Below are positions 45,101 to 57,358 of a stretch of DNA of 64,000 nucleotides, piece by piece. Position numbers and translations under genes: made by a program. Each line of letters opens with the position of its first letter. Positions within the stretch are counted from its first letter, which is position 1. The notes below the pieces were generated by a model. It did not search any database. It was not told where the DNA came from and worked only from the letters and a program-made list of their open reading frames with translations. This DNA is from Calliphora vicina (taxonomy: Eukaryota; Arthropoda; Insecta; Diptera; Calliphoridae). The stretch is from contig NC_088780.1 of assembly GCF_958450345.1 (NCBI RefSeq), forward strand, positions 67,107,533 to 67,171,532, in the 5' to 3' direction.

Positions 45101-45135
45101 AACCCGAATTAATGAATAACATAAAAAGTTCTAAA

Positions 45136-45316
45136 CATAGAGAACATAGAGCGGAAACTAGAAAAAAACTCAAACAAAAAAATTACTCAAAATAATCACA
45201 CATACGAGTGTTGTTTTTGTTTTCACATAGTTTTTTCTACTAATAAATTCCCACCACTTAGGTTTTTGACAACTGAGTTAGGTCTTTGACATTCAGCTCT
45301 ATGTCTATTCTCTATG
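45136..45316. mobile_element. 181-bp hAT-type MITE, 8-bp TSD GTTCTAAA
   Basis: The ends CATAGAGAACATAGAGC and, inverted, CATAGAGAATAGACATAGAGC have perfect duplications GTTCTAAA at 45128-45135 and 45317-45324. The ends resemble the CATAGRG family at 32956 and 40251 but the interior is different. Confidence 0.88.
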
Positions 45317-45324
45317 GTTCTAAA

Positions 45325-46556
45325 TACGTTTATATTGTACATGAATTCAGGATCATGTCAAACTATATCAAATTTTATAGCTACAAAACAGAAACTAAAG
45401 AGTTTCTGTTTTGTAGCCCCGATTGTTCGGGAGAGGATCTGATCAGAATATTTCTGATGAAAATTTAATGATGGACTTTGTTTTCTAATGTTTTTTAACA
45501 TTATTAGTACTTGAATTTTTAACTTTAACTTTATTTTTTGATTTCCTTTAACAATAAAATATTAAAAAACCTACTAAAAGCAGAATTTTGGGGTGCATTT
45601 TTAAAATCCAAAATTTAAATTGAACTAATTTTAGAACTATTTAAGACTTTATTCAATTCAATAATTCGTTTAATTTTTCATTGAACGATATATTTGTTAA
45701 ATATTAACGAGTAAGAAAGAGAGCTTTATTCGGTGGTGCCGGATCTAATACAACTACCCTTCATTAAAGTATACTCTAAAATAAAGATTGAAAACAAACA
45801 AATTGGTGGAAAAAAATCGGGTTACAAAATTGGTATATTATAATGATTCCAAAGCCAGGTATCATTATTATCCTGCATCCTGCATTTTAAGACTACATTT
45901 TAGTTTAGAGTTCAATAGCATTACAAACTAATTTATTTTTAATTATTTAAAAATTTTTATCGCTTTTTTTGAAAAATAAAACAGGCAAACCTAGTTGACG
46001 AAAAGATTTGACTTAGTTGAGTTTTTTTGAGTTGATCAACGAGCTATGCTATTATTTTTGAATGTTACAAATATCAGTACAATTATTTTGTTCGTAATTA
46101 TACGCAATAAATTTAATAATTTATGCAATTTGAGAATAATGCTAAGTTTAAAATTATACATAACCAGTTTTGTATGTAAAGTATTTTAACGATTTTTCGC
46201 TGTCATAATAAGACGACTGAAAATGTATAAAACTCCGTTAATATTTAAATGTAATAAAAACTTTCAATCGCATTTCTTTAACAAGTTTGTACAAGTAGAC
46301 CCAAAAAATGTTGACGTTACAAATTGATGCTAATTTTATTATTTTACGAAGACATTTATTTGTTAACTTTTTAGCAGGTTTGTTGATCAAAAAACAAACT
46401 TCCAAAAATAAAATATAAAGGTAAGGTAAGTCAAAATTACTGTTACGCGAGCTGACTGAAAAAAACCAGTTTAACATAGTAATGAGAGTTCATCACTCGT
46501 ATAAAACTTAATTGAAATATGAGGCACTAAAATGTCTGTTCCGCTGTGTTATCTAA
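45325..46556. other. AT-rich spacer with an INE-1 end
   Basis: ACGAGTAAGAAAGAGAGCTT then a hairpin TTCGG-TGGTG-CCGGA and ACTACCCTTCATTAAAGTAT (45708-45775) is the start of an INE-1-class element. The rest is not recognised. Confidence 0.5.
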
Positions 46557-48460
46557 TCTATATATAAACATCAATTTATGTCTGTTTATTGGTTAGTTTT
46601 TTTATTTGTAACTTAAAGAAGCCTAAAAAACTAGACTAATCCCATTGCAATTTTTACTGTATGTTCCCCTATATCAGGAAGGAACAATAGGATAGTATTT
46701 GTTTTGAAATTTCAAGTGGGCGTTTCACTTTCCATATATAGTAAATAGTTAGTATGGAATATCTGGGGAACTATAACTGTGAAAGCCGCAAAAAACAGAA
46801 CTATAATTGTGACTAGGGTTTAAAAAAATTGAAAACCGATCGGTTTCGGTTTTGTGATAATTTATTAAATTTTATAAGCATAATTCTGAATTAGTTAGAA
46901 TTCACAAAAAGTGAAATATGAAATTCGGTATTCATGATGCAGAGTGGGAATATAAAATGTGGGCCTTTATGGTAATTTTTTTATTCTAATTTCGAATGAG
47001 CTAGAGTCATCATTACAATGTACCAATAAACATGAAACTAGAGACAGTTATCCTAAATTAATATTAATTCATAAAGGGAGACTTAATAGTACTATTGCTT
47101 TCTTCTAATTGGGATAGCAAAACGCACGGGATCAGCTAGTACACCATACTTTTATCGAAAATTCTATTTTTATGTTACAAAAATGTTCCATTCTTTTTCT
47201 GAAATTTAATAAATAAACAGTAATTTGAAGTTTAGTTGTAAGGAAATATTCGTGTGATCAATATTTTTAAATGAGTTTGTTACACTATTTCTTAACAGTA
47301 TTCCTTGCCTAGCCCGCGAAAGGTAGCCTGATACATCATCTGAAGCAATTATTGGAATACAATTTAAAAAATTTAAAGAAATCTTAAGATACTTTTACAT
47401 CGATTTGTTTTTACATAAATTGGATGAAAACATTTGTTTGTCATTTCTAAATTTAAAATTTTTCTACTGAAAATAGATTAAAAGTAAAAACCGAAGAATA
47501 ATTGTCGGTTTCAGTTTTATGCCTTGAAAAACTACGGTCTCGGTTTCGATTAAAACCGAACACGAAACTCTAATTGTGACAGTCCTCAAACTTTAAATGA
47601 ACCAATTTCTTAACCCAAGTTTAACCCAAAATGGAACGGATCGGATCAAGGGGTGTGGCACCTCCCATACAAAGTAAATAGTAATTTTCGATTATAGGGA
47701 GAACTATTGTATAATTGTCGAAATATTGAACGAATAGCACCCATATTATTTTATATAGTTTGGGTGAAAATGGGCGGCATTGTATTAGTAACAATATCTA
47801 AAGAACTGTAATCGTAAAAGTATATTAACTTTGTATGAATCAATTTATTATCACTATACGGATATGTATCACTATAAGGATATTGTATGATACCTATCAT
47901 ACAAAGTAAATTTCGAATATCTATAGTACAATATTTGTGAATGTCTTGAAACTTTATATGAATCAATATCTTATCACGGAATGAGGTTTAACCAAAAATG
48001 GAAAGGGTAGGAACAGGGAGTGATTTTCTAAATATCTTGGGGTTATTTCTAAATATCTTGCGAAATTCTTCAAACGTTATCCGAATAGTTCTCTTATCAT
48101 TGTCAGTGTCACCTCCCATACAAAGTAAATACTTAATTTCGACTACTTATCTGGAGAACTATAATTGTGAAAGCATTTTGAACTTTGAATGAGTCTATTT
48201 CTTATCACTGTACGGAGTTTATGATCTGGATCGGAACAGTGGCACCTGGAGAACTAAAATTTCGAGACTCTTCCCACATTTTTTTATAATTTTACGTAAT
48301 TTGTCTGAAAATGGCGGGGTATTAGTGGACATGGAACCTCATATACAAAATAAATAAATATTGTCAAATAGCTGGTGAACTGTATTAGAGGCATTACTCC
48401 ATGAACATTGTTGTCAAAGTGAACAGGAGCTTACAAAATCATTGGAAGCCTCTCTAGCAG
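46557..48460 (+). mobile_element. Helitron-like repeat H1 with internal tandem units
   Basis: It starts TCTATATATAAACATCAATT after an A, like 36672. The interior repeats the string CACCTCCCATACAAAGTAAAT and TGGAGAACTATAATTGTGAA at about 46725-46795, 47650-47700, 47885-47940, 48110-48170 and 48330-48380. A 3' end was not found. It contains a later hAT insertion (46814-47572). Confidence 0.55.
46814..47572. mobile_element. 759-bp hAT-type element, 8-bp TSD ATTGTGAC
   Basis: The ends are TAGGGTTT and, inverted, TAGAGTTT, with AAAACCGA motifs inside both. Perfect duplications ATTGTGAC lie at 46806-46813 and 47573-47580. It interrupts an H1 unit that rejoins cleanly. A Helitron-like 3' end (CACGGGATCAGCTAG then T) is embedded at 47125-47140. 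No transposase is present. Confidence 0.85.
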
Positions 48461-48521
48461 TAATTTTAAGACATTTGCGAGCAGTAGGATTCATTCAAAA
48501 GCAGGGAAATTGGCTACCATA

Positions 48522-49786
48522 TAGGGTTTGGGGTCCGGGAATTCCCGTAAAATTATTGCCGGGAATTCCCGGGAAATTTAAATTTTTTTCCGGGGAAAAA
48601 TGGGAAATTTTAAATTAATTAAAAATACATTAATACATTTAAACATAACATCTCTGTTTGATGAATGGCTTGTTCCAAATATTAGTCGAGGTTTTAAACC
48701 CTATTAAGGATACAGTAGAAGCATTAAGCCGACATTTTGCTATGATGAACACTTATCTAAAAATTCTACGATTTCTCAAAAAATGGTTCTTGCAATAAAA
48801 TGTAAAGTTAATAAACAATATAACAGTAGACTTATGTAAATTGTCTTTTGTATAAATTATAATACAAAAAGACAATGTTCATACATACGCCTATTTGACC
48901 GCAATGTTCCCTCATCAGTTCAAAGTGTTGATGATGATGTTTCCGAAATACAAATGGAGCAAAATTTTAAAAACGAATTAGATTATTCAATCAATATTGA
49001 AAAAGAAAATCCTAAACATTTAAAATCAAATGCGGAAAGTCGTTTTAAGCGGGAATTAGCTTTATTTGAAGCAAGTAGCAATCGGAGAAAAAATTTAGAT
49101 TGTCTTTATAATGCTTTATTAACGATACAGCCACCACCTGTTTAAAGCGAAAGAGTTTTCTCGGTGTTTCGAAACTTTTCCAATTACTAAATGCATTTTG
49201 AAAACTAAATTTTTTAAAAAAATAGTTCTATGACGAACATACAACATTAATTATATGGAATAATAACGGTATTCACAATGTAGAGTAATTTTCTAGCAAA
49301 GTAGCAAAAGAGCAGTTAAGCAGAAACCAAAAACAGAATACGTTAGAACTATTTTTTTTACTTATTTACACTTTTTAAACTATATGATGTATTTTTTGCT
49401 TCGGAAATGAATTAAATTTTATTTTAAAATATATTTTATAAAAAAAATATAATACAAAATATGTATAACAGAAAAATTAAAAGAATGAAGCTAAAAACTG
49501 CATTACAAATGCAATTAAAACAATTTATAAAATTTTGTGACACTTAATTGCTCTTTTGCTCTATTATCAGGACAAGAGTTCTGCATCATTAATATCGCTA
49601 ATATTTAATTTTATAGTAACAAATGATCTCCAAATATTTTATCCAACATGTTTTATGTTAGTAGAATTGAATTGTAATGTATTGTTTTTCATTTTCTTTT
49701 AATAAAATTAAACAATTTTGTAAAATAATACTCTTTTTATTCCCGATTCCCGGGAAATAAAATTATCCGGGAAACCCCAAACCCTA
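48522..49786. mobile_element. 1265-bp hAT element with transposase remnant
   Basis: The ends TAGGGTTTGGGGT and inverse have flanks CTACCATA (48514-48521) and GTACCATA (49787-49794), matching at 7 of 8. CCGGGAATTCCCG-type palindromes lie inside both ends, as in the element at 19115-20131. Plus-strand hAT transposase remnants are inside (next entry). Confidence 0.85.
48674..49190 (+). pseudogene. hAT transposase C-terminal remnant
   Basis: A stretch near 48675-48745 reads QILVEVLNPIKDTVEALSRH. The frame from 48954 reads into RRKNLDCLYNALLTIQPPPV, a stop at 49142-49144, and then SERVFSVFRNF. These are the conserved hAT C-terminal dimerisation features (LYxLLxIPP...SERVFS). At least one frameshift and one nonsense codon are present. 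It is inactive. Confidence 0.75.
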
Positions 49787-49986
49787 GTACCATAAGAATT
49801 GAAGTTGACAGACCTTATATTCTACGCTATAAAAGAACATAATTTTTGCACCGCATCAATACTTGCTATCCATTACGATAACCCGAAGCATAAGAGATCG
49901 TACGTGAAGCCCAACCAAATGCCAAATCGACACCAAAACCAAATATTAAGGCGAGAATTTGCAGAATAAAATTAAATTAAAATCTA

Positions 49987-50402
49987 CACAGAAAAAATAT
50001 TTCTTAAACCGTTTCAATTCAAATATTTGTCACATATTGAACTGGTTTCAATTATTTCATAATTAAATCAAGTATTCATTTGCTCAAAACCAAAATTTCT
50101 TGATATTTTCTATTGAATTTTGAATTTGATTATTTTGACAATTGAATGTACAACTTTCGTTATTGGTTGAATTTCAAATACAAAAATTATTGAATAGATA
50201 ATTTTCGTATTTGAAAACACATTTTTGTTATTTTTTGTGTCTCAATTACGAAAATTATCTATTCAATAATTTTTGTATTTGAAATTCAACCATTAACGAA
50301 AATTTTATATTCAATTGTCAAAATACTTGCTTTAATTATGTAATAATTGAAACCAGTTCAATATGGGATAAATGTTTGAATTGAAATATAATTTTTTCTG
50401 TG
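49987..50402. mobile_element. 416-bp foldback MITE with TA ends
   Basis: TA at 49985-49986 and 50403-50404 flank CACAGAAAAAATAT and its near inverse. Inverted arms continue through TTGAACTGGTTTCAATTAT and AATTATCTATTCAATAATTT almost to the centre, so the element can fold end to end. It is a Tc1/mariner-type derivative. Confidence 0.85.
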
Positions 50403-50977
50403 TACTAAAAGAAACAAAGTTGGGCATTAGATTCAAATGGAATATTAGCAGTCGGTTTTCTGAATAAAATTTTCGTTGTTAATAATAAATTTTCTGTTGA
50501 ATTTACCTACATAATATTTTGAGTGTATGCATATGTAAAGACTAAGAAGAGTGCCACTCAAATCAAACGAATTTCAAATGGTGCCAGAATTTTAATCTTA
50601 AATGCAAATAATAGACTTTTCGAACATTGGAAAGTAGAAACGGTTTTAATTTATGGGAAGTAGAAACGGTTTTAAGTTATACATAAATAAATAATATTAT
50701 TAATTAATAAACATTAAGACATGGTGTTTTAAGTGAGGATGACATATAGTGTGTTATATTAGGACAAATCGGGTATGAATGTGAACTGTTGACTAAATAT
50801 TTTAACCAAACGCTCGGTTACGTTCTTCACAATAAAAGTATGTATAAGGATTTATAGGAAACATCTTACGAACTTATTTAAATATTATTTACTTATCAGT
50901 ACTATGTTGGATTCGGGATAAAAAAATATGTTTTCCTGATTTTTTTTAAAAAAAAAACAACACAAACTGCGAAGTCC
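50403..50977. other. AT-rich spacer
   Basis: GGAAAGTAGAAACGGTTTTAA-like text is duplicated at 50630 and 50657. Nothing else is recognised. Confidence 0.4.
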
Positions 50978-51052
50978 AGGGTTTTTGGTAGAAATCGAAC
51001 CCACAACCCCAGACTGATATCATCTAGTCTGTCTAGGCACCATTTGGGTATT
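50978..51052 (-). repeat. tRNA-like segment (possible SINE head)
   Basis: On the minus strand a stem CAGACT...AGTCTG of anticodon-arm type is followed by GTGGGTTCGATTTCTACC, which fits a Pol III B box and T arm with wobble pairs. No convincing acceptor stem or A box is seen, so this is not a normal tRNA gene. Confidence 0.35.
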
Positions 51053-51254
51053 TATGAACCGATTTTGATGATTTTAAATACCATAATTCTCATAAATATA
51101 TCTCATATGTATATTGATCATATATGTGAGTAGAATATTTGAAAGTAGTTTACAATAAAAATAGTGTTAACGCTTTTTTGAGTAAATATTTGTCATGTAT
51201 GATAATAATACATCAAAAATAGTAAAGAATGGTGTTCTGAGCATAATTTCTTTT

Positions 51255-51475
51255 TGATGTAGTGTCCAGCTCAATGTCCCAAGCTCAATCCTATTGAGAA
51301 TTTGTGGTGAATCGTTAAGTGGTGGTAGGAACTATACCGAATAACTCATATCAATTTGTACAAGGATTGAGCGGATTGAGCACGAAAGAGAGAGTACTCC
51401 AAATGATGGCAATGAAAAATTTGGTAGAAAATATGCCAAAATATATAAAAAAATGGACTATAAAGTAAACTTTTT
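51255..51475 (+). pseudogene. Tc1-type transposase C-terminal fragment
   Basis: The frame near 51265-51310 reads QCPKLNPIENLW, the Tc1 motif around the last catalytic residue (S/P-x-LNPIENLW). About 130 bp later MAMKNLVENMPKYIKK matches the Tc1 C-terminus. The stretch between is frameshifted. No inverted repeats were found next to it. Confidence 0.7.
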
Positions 51476-52144
51476 GTATGAAAATAATCGACAGGGACAT
51501 TTAAATCTAATAAAATTGACAATGTAACTAATGTGACTATAACAGTGGTGACTATAAACGAAAACTACTGTAAATTAGTGGAAAAATAATTTTGAATTTT
51601 TATAGAATTTCATGTTTCAATGACACTAAAAATTGCCAAGATGACGATAAATCGTCCAATCGTGGTATCATGCTAACAAAATGAATTATTTATGATCATT
51701 GATCATACATCTATAGAACAATCTTATTCCAAACAAAACACCCTATTGTACAGAGATAGAAAACTCCACCAGTATCAAAGTAAAGTACGTTTGTGAATAT
51801 TTAATCACCGGATAAAGAGTTATTTCCATATACTGACATTTCTGATTGATATTCTCAACCACTACAAATGAGAAAACGAACTGATTTAATCTGTACATTT
51901 TTAATCGATTTTACACTTTACCCATCATATGACCATTTTTAAATAAAACGAAAACAAACTAATATTGGTTGAAAACATTGCGTATTTTGCATACTTACTT
52001 CTACATCTGTATTTACATTCGAATTAATATTTACTCGAACACAAAAATACAAGTACAATTCTAAAGCATGTAAATTCCGGCACTATTCAATTTAAGGGAA
52101 AGCGGGAACATTTTTGGGCTTCCTTGATTCCGCAATAAAATTAA
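51476..52144. other. Spacer, nothing recognised
   Basis: AT-rich sequence with no long frame and no clear repeat ends. Confidence 0.4.
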
Positions 52145-52810
52145 AATCAAAAAACAAGTAAGAAAGTATGGTCGGTCAAGTCCGACCATATTAGGGTATT
52201 ATATGGTCGGACTTGACCGACCAAATGAGCAAAAACATTTTTCTTTTAAAATTTCAATAATTTTATTCGTGATTGATTCTCGAAAGTGAGCCTTATATGG
52301 ACCGATCACCATCAAATTAGGTCGTGTGAATTATGTCTACATGAAAGCTATTTATGGTGAATTTTGGGTGTATACCAAAATGTTTAAGAGATTTATGTAC
52401 GTTAAAGTGATTTTTGGAAGAGGGGGTATATTGGAGCTATGACTAATTATGGGCCGATCGTTTAAAAATTTGGTGACATGAATTTTGTATATATAAAACT
52501 TATTTGGATCGAAATTTGTGGAGATACATATATAAATTTAACATTTATGACCGATAAAGTCCAATTTCGAGAGGACATTTGTATGGGGGCTAGGTGAAAT
52601 AATGGACCGATTTCAGCCAGTTTCAATAGTCTTGGTCCTTGAGCCAAAAAAATTATATGTACCAAATTTGATCGAAATATCTTCAAAATTGCGACCTGTA
52701 CTTTGCGCACAAGGTTTACATGGACAGACAACCAGCCAGCCATCCAGACGGACGGACGGACATAGTTTAATCGACTCAGAAAGTGATTCTAAGTCGATCG
52801 GTATACGTCG
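52145..52810. mobile_element. INE-1/mini-me class element with GGTCGG hairpins
   Basis: AACAAGTAAGAAAG is followed by a hairpin TATGGTCGGt-caag-tCCGACCATA (52166-52191) and then by its inverse (52200-52222), so the head can fold in two ways. The body matches 27720-28140 and ends with CAGACGGACGGACGGACAT and AAGTCGATCGGTATAC. Open frames at 52462-52982 arise from the repeat. Confidence 0.78.
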
Positions 52811-53805
52811 ATATGGGGACTCAAAGTACAATGGGGACTCGACATGTACAATTTTTAAACACGTGCCATTTTTTTGTTTCCCATCCGATTTCAAAGATAT
52901 TAATATTTTTGAAAAGCGCTCGGCTAGGTCTTTTTTTATAAATTTTCTTTATATTTTATTCAATACAAGTCATTGGTTCTGAATCAGTCATATTAAGAAA
53001 ATTTATAAAAAATTTTTAGTATGAAAAAGTGCAATATTTTTGAAGGCCGGAGTTTTAAAGTGTCATATTTTTGAAACTAATTGAGATATTGACTTGAAAT
53101 TTTTTTTGTAAGACCAAAAATTAACTTTTTAAACAATTTTAGTTTTAGAAACTCAATGAATATGTAATAAAATCTATATTTATTAACGAAACTCAATGAA
53201 ATTTTTAACGTTTTTTACGTTTGTCATTCTAAATAACAAGGTGTAAAAAAACTTATCATAAGGTCAAAGGCAATTCCTAAAAATTGTAGCGAAAATCCCA
53301 AAAATGGTATTTTTTACATTTTGCCTATAGGGTCCACATTTCCTTCGTGGCTGAGAAAATACTTTGGCGATAAATAGGGAACTCAAGGTCCCCAAAGCTG
53401 CTTTTTGTTTTCTGATCCCAGCTTTCGGATCTTAGAATATGTCGCCCCTACGACATGTTATTTATATCAAAATGTTCTCCGTAAAGATATCTTTCAGAAA
53501 AACATAAAATTGTTATATGTTCTTAAAGAAAGATTTTTTTTAATTAAAAAAGAGTTAAGTCACCTTTTCGTCCAAAAAACAGCAAAAATCAACTATTTTT
53601 TGAATATTTAAATTGAAAATCGTTTTTTTATAATTGATATTGCTCTGAAATCTTTTGTATGTTATTCGTAATTTAGTTGTCTAACTAATAAAAAATTCGA
53701 GTCCATTCGGTCCAAAAGTACGACCCATATTTTTAAAAAAGCGGACAGAGGTATGGCAAAATTTTTAAATTTCAATTTTGAAATGCCTATAACTCGAAAA
53801 GTATA
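52811..53805. other. Spacer, nothing recognised
   Basis: AT-rich. CGATATGGGGACTCAAAGTA and ATGGGGACTCGACATGTACA give a short tandem GGGGACTC repeat near 52815-52845. No gene is recognised. Confidence 0.4.
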
Positions 53806-54150
53806 AAGGTAGGATCACACGATTGCCGCAATGCACCAATTATTGGTCTATTTTATACGTCAATCGTGTGATTTCACAACTTATTGTCTCATATGTCAAA
53901 CCACAACAATATTGTGCTTACTTGGCCCAATCAAATGCAACCCTGGTGCGGCAATCATGTGAATTCTTGATAGGCAACATGCACCAATAAAAAAGTTAAA
54001 AATACAGCAATATTTATTGTGTTCTAGTGCGGCAATCAAAGAAGACAATTAGCGCCAATATTCATTTTTGTAAATGAAATATTCTTTTTGTGAGCCAATC
54101 CCTGACCCACTACATCTTTTAACATTTCCTTATTCATTTTTTTATACGAT
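53806..54150. mobile_element. AAGGTAGGATCACACGATTG repeat, second copy
   Basis: It starts as at 29420 (ATCACACGATTGCCGCAATG). GTGCGGCAATCATGTGA at about 53948 may be an inverted partner. The part at 54045-54150 is the inverse of 29755-29880. Exact ends are uncertain. Confidence 0.5.
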
Positions 54151-55403
54151 AATTAACCAGCCGTTTAGAAATGCCAGATTTATTTCCAAAAAATTTTGAT
54201 TCTGCCCCACTGTACATTGCTTGTTTGACGAAATTAAACCAAAATGGGTTTTAACCCGAAGCATAGATCCACAATACGTTTAACGGCTATTGACAGCCAT
54301 CGAGTATCACAAGCATTCAAGAGTTTGTGGGGCATGTGTAACAGTGTTTCGGGTATTTTATGACGCTTTTTTGGTCTCGTTACCCTTTTATTTTTACCAA
54401 ATACCCTGTTTTAGAAATGGTATTTTTTTATGCTTTTTCCATATTTTGTGGCGCTTTTGGTGCTTTTTGTTACAACCATGTGATTTTGTAACAAATCAAA
54501 CTTATAAAAGATCTGAGTATTTCATTAAAACCGTTTTATGATGCGGTGATGATGATGATTATGGAAGAGATGTGTTTGAAAATTAAAATGATTTTCTATC
54601 AAAAATTATCCTTATTTTGTTTTTATTGAATTGTTATTTTATTTTAAGTTGTTGCTTACTATTAAATTAAATGAATTACAAATAAAATAAGAAATTTTAT
54701 TTCAAATTTTAACCTGCTTTACTAATTTAATGTTTTTTGCTTTTTTATTATTGTTTTGAGTGCCAATTTTATCCGCTTTGAATGTGTTAATTGCAAAGCG
54801 AAAAAATAAGTTTTCAAATTTTTCGTTAAAATTTAATTTTTTCTTTTGGCGCTATTTACCCGTTTTTACTATACACTTGACGCTTTTCTTCATTTCTAAA
54901 ATGGCAACACTGATGTGTACATACTCAGTTCTCATACAAAAATTATATTAATTGGAAGAAATTGAGAAAATGGGACTAAAAGTTCAAAATTTGTGTATGC
55001 TTTCTTAATTTCTAACGTGTAAAATTAAATTTTTTATTGAAATGCATTTTGATTTTAAATTTCGGCTGTGTTATTATTTCTTTTTAAAGTCGAGGAGGAA
55101 TTGTTGAACTTTTTTCGACTTGTGTTCAAAAGCAAATATTTCCAACTTTACCAAATCTCGTGACTCCCAATAGAATCGGAGCTTTATATTTGAAATTAAT
55201 AAAAATATAGTAAATACATACTATCCAATCGAACTTTATAAATAGTAGGAGAATAAAAAACATTTGAATAACTACAAAGTTACAGCCTATTTTTATGAAG
55301 TTGAATTTCCGATTTCAAAATGTACAATAGTTCTTAATTTAGCTCGGCTGAAACATAACAACAGAATAGTTGGTTAAGTACGCGAAGTCAACAAACATTT
55401 GAG
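54151..55403. other. AT-rich spacer
   Basis: ATGGCAACACTGATG at 54900 and AAATGCCAGATTT at 54171 could be worn ends of a CAGTGTTGCCA-type hAT like 5648-7669. A GATGATGATGAT run lies at 54546-54560. No gene is recognised. Confidence 0.35.
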
Positions 55404-56525
55404 TAGGTGAAATGCAAAACTCGCTCGTTACACATAAACCGAATTTTGGGAAAAACATGTAGCGGCTTATTAAATGGACCAAATTAGTTGAATGCTTTAA
55501 ATTCTTAGATGTTACTCCATTCTTGACTAAAACTCAACAAATGAAAAATTTAAATAAACTGCAACATAGAGAAATAATAGATAAAATTTTGGAACGAACG
55601 AGTTTTGCAACCAGTTTTCGAAGCAAATGAGTTTTGCTACAAATCATATACGAACGAGTTTTACAGCACAATATAGCCCACAAGGAAATTTCATCATTCT
55701 ACTTTTCGAAATTTTGATATTTATTGTAAATTATTAAAATTATGGTTATAGCAGTAAAACAGTAATTAAACAAAATTTTTTGGAGTTTTAGAATAGAAAA
55801 ATTTTGATTTTTAAACTGATAAGGTGGAATCTTCACCTTCACTGTATTCTACATTAATTTCCTTCATATGATGGCCAATGTTATTTTTATTATCCATATC
55901 ATAGCATAAAATTGCAGGTCATTGTTGCTTCTCCTATTTGTACCAAAGTGGTTTGATAAAAGGGTTTCAAAATCTTTTTCCTTTTCATTTCTAATGTACA
56001 CACTGATGGAAAGTAGTTCTGGATCAATTTTATTAATTGTCTTTACTCGCCTTCAGAATGGTTTAGGGGTGCAAAAGTTGGTTCTGAATTAGTCTCCCCC
56101 GCAGAGTTAACAGTTCTTTCTGGGATTTTTCTATTATCATTTTCTTTGAAGTTTTTAATTTAAAACAAAGTTAACCTGGTGACAGAAGATACTGCAATTT
56201 TCCAATCAGAATTACAATAGGAAAATATCTGTAATTAAAATCTTGACAATTTAAAAATTAGCACACTTCAAATAGAATAATTAAAACATTGAACCGGCGA
56301 GTTTTGCTACGAAATATGTAATGAGAGAGTTTTGAAAATGACTGATGAATGGATCAAGCAAGTTTTGCTGCTAACAGCAATTTGAAGTCATGTAAAAATA
56401 TAGAAAATAAAAGAATATACATGTAAATTTCTATATTGCTTACCATAAAGCTCCAAAAGGACTACCAGAATCAATGGTTATCTTTTTTTTAATTTTTGTA
56501 ACGAACGAGTTTTGCATCTCACCTA
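55404..56525. mobile_element. 1.1-kb element with TAGGTGAAATGC ends and ACGAGTTTTGC motifs
   Basis: The ends are TAGGTGAAATGCAAAACTCG and, inverted, TAGGTGAGATGCAAAACTCG. (A)CGAGTTTTGC motifs also recur inside, at about 55595, 55627, 55657, 56297, 56325 and 56356. No target duplication is obvious beyond a possible TA. No transposase is present, so it is non-autonomous. Confidence 0.7.
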
Positions 56526-56565
56526 ATTATTTGTTTGAATATTTAAACACTGGAACAGTCAATAC

Positions 56566-56907
56566 TGTTGTGGTGGATGGTGGCAAAACGTCTAGCCGTT
56601 GAGTTAAATAAAACAACTCGTTGAGTTGATAGTTCATTATCGACTGACCTTTATTGATCTTTTATTCTTTATCTTAAGTTCTATAAATCAGTGATGCATA
56701 CACTGTGTTAATACATATGGTAATTAGTGTAAGCGAGATAGTTCTAGTTTATAAATATAAGTAAGTAAGTGTAAGTAGGTTAATTATATAGTTCTAGTTT
56801 ACAAATAAGAGTAATAAGAGTAAGTTGGTAAGTTAATATAATACTAATAAGTAAGTACGTAAGTGATAATTGATTTATGTAATACTGGGTGATGCATTTG
56901 CATTACA
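56566..56907 (-). repeat. 3' LTR of the mdg1/412-like retrotransposon
   Basis: On the minus strand a purine tract AAAAGGGAGG (56908-56917) is directly followed by TGTAATGCAAATGCATCACC, the expected start of a 3' LTR. A plausible end ...CCACAACA falls at 56566. AAATATAAGTAAGTAAG-type repeats occur inside. The 5' LTR is not found in the window, so the far boundary is unconfirmed. Confidence 0.65.
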
Positions 56908-57358
56908 CCTCCCTTTTAATGGGAAAAAAAAATGTTGAGTCAATCAGGTGATCAAGCTGATTTTCGCAATATTTTTTTTTTTGTTCTTAATTTATGTTAT
57001 GTTTACATTGTAACTTTACAACGTATAGTTTTATTAAGTTTGTTTACATTACAATTGGTTTTATTTCTTCATCGTTTTATTTTCTTTATTTCTTTATTTG
57101 TTTAATTTGTTTCTTTTGTTTTTGCAATTTAATTTTTAAATTTTATTAAACATTTTTCTAACATTTCTTACATATAATAAATTAAATTTTCCAAATATTT
57201 TTCCTATTATTTACATATGTATGTATGTATAAATTCAATTTTCAATTATATTATTAAATATTTTTGCTAATATTTACATATGAATATTTTTTTTTCTCAG
57301 GCCTTTCTTAACCTGTCTTTGTGTAGAGTTTTTTCATTTTTTGATTTTTCAATGTATG

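Noticed and set aside
46557..47139. A complete small Helitron from TCTATATATAAAC to ATCAGCTAG
   Set aside because: The proposed 3' end lies inside a hAT (46814-47572) whose perfect 8-bp duplications show that the flanking H1 sequence is continuous without it. The two ends therefore do not belong to one element.
52462..52982. Overlapping frames of 93-126 codons on both strands
   Set aside because: They lie over an INE-1-class repeat that also occurs at 27720-28140, and they are not conserved as a frame there.
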